Shown here: positions 4,541 to 6,240 of the stretch, piece by piece
Position numbering within the stretch: position 1 is the stretch's first letter
How the letters are laid out: each line of letters begins with the position of its first letter
Translations under genes and position numbers: made by a program
From: Spirochaeta sp.
GTDB taxonomy: Bacteria > Spirochaetota > Spirochaetia > Spirochaetales_E > Spirochaetaceae_B
DNA length: 6,240 nucleotides
Assembly (NCBI GenBank): GCA_030590585.1
Contig: JAUUYD010000150.1
Coordinates: forward strand, 1-6,240
Reading direction: 5' to 3'
The notes under the pieces: model-generated
Database searches by the model: none
What the model was told of the DNA's origin: nothing
Seen by the model: the letters and a program-made list of their open reading frames with translations, nothing else

Positions 4541-5810
4541 GGAACAGTTCTCTAAAATGCTGCGGCAGCTGGGACTGCCGCAGGGTGCCGTATGTCTGAT
4601 CGCTGTTTCAGGTGGTGGAGATTCAGTAGCTCTTCTGGACCTGGCTTCCGGAATCGCGGAGTCATACCCTCTTAAACTGTATGCAGCGAAGGTTGTTCAT
4701 GGAATTCGTACCCCGGCAGAAGAAGAGAGTGAAATTACCCTCTGTCGACAACTATGCGGTGAAAGGGGTATTCCTTTTGTACCGCTTCTCCCCGGTGTTA
4801 AAACTATAACGGATATTGAATCGGAATATGGCTGCGGGCCTGAGCAGGCTGCGCGTGAATTCCGCCGGCAATTACTCGACAGTCACATGAAATCAGTCAA
4901 TGCTGATTATATCCTTTTCGGGCACACCGCTGATGACAGGCTGGAAACCATTTTCATGAGGCTGCTCTCCGGCTCCGGTCCGGAAGGCTTGATGGGAATT
5001 AATCCGGTTAAAAATCACGCTCTCAGGCCGCTGATTGGAACTTCCCGCAGTGAATTAAGGGAATATCTTGTATTAAAAGGCATTCCCTGGGCAGAGGATA
5101 TAAGCAATGATGAGAATATTTACAGGCGTAACAGGATAAGGAATGAATTAATTCCCCTGATCAGTGATATTATTCCCGGTTGGGAGAAGGCACTTGATAC
5201 CCTGGGAGAACGATCATCTGAAGCCTCCGCAGTTTTGAAAAGAACCGCATCTGAACAGCTGAGAGTGACTATTACCGTAAATTGCTGGAAATGGAAGGTG
5301 AAGGACTGGGATTCCGCTGATGAGTATTCAAAAGCCCTTTCTCTCTGGGATGCTTTTAATCACCTTGAGAGTTCAGATATCCCGGACAGGCGTCTCTCCT
5401 GGAGGAGCTTGAAAGAAGCCAGGAGCTCTGTGAATGAGGGGAGAGCCTGGAGGGCATTCAATCTCAATCTGGAAAGACAGGGAGCTTATGTCTGTATGTC
5501 CCGGGAAACTGCTGAATACAAATTTAATGGCCGGGTAATCCTTGACCGGCATGATGTTGAAAATGGTTTCAACGTACTTTTTGGCGATGTCCGCATTTAT
5601 GCCTCTATACAAGAAACACCAGATTGGCAATTATTGAAATTGGGACCCGGCGATTGGCCAATTGAGTTGAAATTTGTAAGCGGGAAGGCTGAACCGGAGA
5701 TAAAACCCCTCCCGATTACAGAAAAGTCATCTGTGGATGCTTCTGCTGACGCCGATAAAGAATTAGTCTATATTTTTATAGTGTACGAACAAGAAGGATC
5801 CAATGCCTGA
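4530..5810 (+). CDS. tilS: tRNA-Ile lysidine synthetase
   Basis: TilS joins lysine to C34 of tRNA-Ile(CAU) using ATP, so that it reads AUA instead of AUG and is charged with Ile; it is essential in most bacteria. Residues 27-32 are the PP-loop SGGGDS. VVHGIR (55-60) stands where most have VNHGLR. GHTADDRLETIFMRLLSGSG (131-150) and EDISNDENIYRRNRIRNELI (189-208) are the hallmark TilS motifs, forming the catalytic domain. Residues about 215-330 are helical linker. The last 100 residues do not show the usual TilS_C signature (KKLKDxFIDxKIPRxxR), so the C-terminal domain is divergent or reduced, although the total of 426 residues is normal. Start GTG 4530 overlaps pth by 11 bases. ATG 4557 with GAGGAA at 4539-4544 is an alternative start. 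The stop overlaps ftsH by 8 bases. Confidence 0.95.
   Translation: MKIEEQFSKMLRQLGLPQGAVCLIAVSGGGDSVALLDLASGIAESYPLKLYAAKVVHGIRTPAEEESEITLCRQLCGERGIPFVPLLPGVKTITDIESEYGCGPEQAAREFRRQLLDSHMKSVNADYILFGHTADDRLETIFMRLLSGSGPEGLMGINPVKNHALRPLIGTSRSELREYLVLKGIPWAEDISNDENIYRRNRIRNELIPLISDIIPGWEKALDTLGERSSEASAVLKRTASEQLRVTITVNCWKWKVKDWDSADEYSKALSLWDAFNHLESSDIPDRRLSWRSLKEARSSVNEGRAWRAFNLNLERQGAYVCMSRETAEYKFNGRVILDRHDVENGFNVLFGDVRIYASIQETPDWQLLKLGPGDWPIELKFVSGKAEPEIKPLPITEKSSVDASADADKELVYIFIVYEQEGSNA
4560..4583 (+). repeat. Strong stem-loop near the start of tilS
   Basis: CTGCGGCAG (4560-4568) and CTGCCGCAG (4575-4583) form a perfect 9-bp stem around the six-base loop CTGGGA. It begins about 30 bases after GTG 4530, or 3 bases after the alternative ATG 4557, so it could limit initiation at either. 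No T-run follows, so it is not a terminator. Confidence 0.45.
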
Positions 5811-6240
5811 TAAAAATGATAATAACAATTTCAAATTCGATATGGGAAATAAAACGGCCTTGTTCCTTCTGGCAGGCCTGGTTCTGTTTTTTCTGTATTT
5901 CGTATCAATGACCCGTTCCGGCAATACGATTGAAATTACTTACTCTCAGTTCATGCAGGAACTCAAGTCGGGAAACATCAGTGATGTAACCATACTTGAC
6001 ATGAGGGAAATCCATGGCCACCGCTACAACGTCAATAACCGTCAGGAGAATTTCAAGACAGTTATACCTTATTTTGATGACAATCTCTTATCGGTTCTGG
6101 AGCAGAGCGGGGTAACCATCAAAGGTGATTCCAAGGGTATCTCTTTCGGATCCATACTGCTGCAGCTGCTGCCGATTATTCTTCTGTTTGGATTGGTTTT
6201 CTGGATGTACCGCAATATGCAGGGTGGCGGAAAAGGCGCC
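5803..6240 (+). CDS. ftsH: ATP-dependent zinc metalloprotease FtsH, N-terminal part (runs off window end)
   Basis: FtsH is a hexameric inner-membrane AAA+ protease that extracts and degrades membrane and regulatory proteins. The 146 visible residues contain the standard N-terminal layout: a short polar cytoplasmic start (MPDKNDNNNFKFDMGNK), a first membrane segment (about 18-36, ALFLLAGLVLFFLYFVSM), a periplasmic domain of about 80 residues with ITYSQFMQELKSGNISDVTI as in other FtsH proteins, a second membrane segment (about 117-136, ILLQLLPIILLFGLVFWMY), then RNMQGGGKGA leading to the linker. The AAA+ and zinc-binding HExxH domains lie beyond the window. Start ATG 5803 has AAGGA at 5794-5798 and overlaps the tilS stop (ATGCCTGA), so the two are probably translated in a coupled way. 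Confidence 0.96.
   Translation, partial: MPDKNDNNNFKFDMGNKTALFLLAGLVLFFLYFVSMTRSGNTIEITYSQFMQELKSGNISDVTILDMREIHGHRYNVNNRQENFKTVIPYFDDNLLSVLEQSGVTIKGDSKGISFGSILLQLLPIILLFGLVFWMYRNMQGGGKGA

Noticed and set aside
1..6240. Mobile element, CRISPR, toxin-antitoxin or defence system
   Set aside because: No transposase, integrase, direct-repeat array or paired small toxin genes are present; apart from the acidic ORF all genes are core functions.

Overview
The window reads as a chromosomal housekeeping segment of a spirochaete, probably a free-living Spirochaeta/Sediminispirochaeta-like lineage or a treponeme relative. The main evidence is the order spoVG - rplY(ctc) - pth - tilS - ftsH, which I know from Borrelia and Treponema. 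An LCP/LytR gene lying between nadD and rsfS, where many other bacteria carry yqeK, fits less standard gene orders. The genus is inference; there is no rRNA or marker here that would settle it.

Left block (1-2409, + strand): the 3' end of the GTPase gene obg, then nadD (NAD synthesis), a membrane-anchored LCP/LytR protein with a LytR_C domain, and rsfS (ribosome silencing factor). Each gene overlaps the next by 4 to 23 bases, so this is one tightly coupled operon whose promoter lies upstream of the window. No hairpin-plus-T-run terminator is visible after rsfS.

Middle (2406-2879): a short minus-strand gene for a 76-residue, extremely acidic protein (25 Asp, 6 Glu, one Arg, no Lys) converges on rsfS. 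The two genes share the palindrome CTAG as stop codons. It has its own sigma70-type promoter and ribosome binding site, and is transcribed divergently from spoVG. The spacer between the two promoters holds a perfect 10-bp inverted repeat (2711-2720 and 2773-2782).

Right block (2819-6240, + strand): a strong promoter drives spoVG (nucleic-acid-binding regulator), followed closely by tRNA-Gln(UUG), rplY (ribosomal protein bL25, CTC type), pth (peptidyl-tRNA hydrolase), tilS (tRNA-Ile lysidine synthetase) and the start of ftsH (membrane AAA+ protease), which runs off the end. The theme is ribosome and tRNA function: 5S rRNA binding, rescue of peptidyl-tRNA, tRNA modification, and protein quality control. 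Strong stem-loops lie inside the first part of pth (4008-4030 and 4057-4086) and tilS (4560-4583) and may tune expression along the operon.

Most of the window is ordinary core genome. The items worth a second look are the acidic minus-strand gene with its regulatory spacer, the LCP protein that lacks the family's usual catalytic motifs, and the stem-loops inside pth. I see no mobile element, CRISPR array or defence system.
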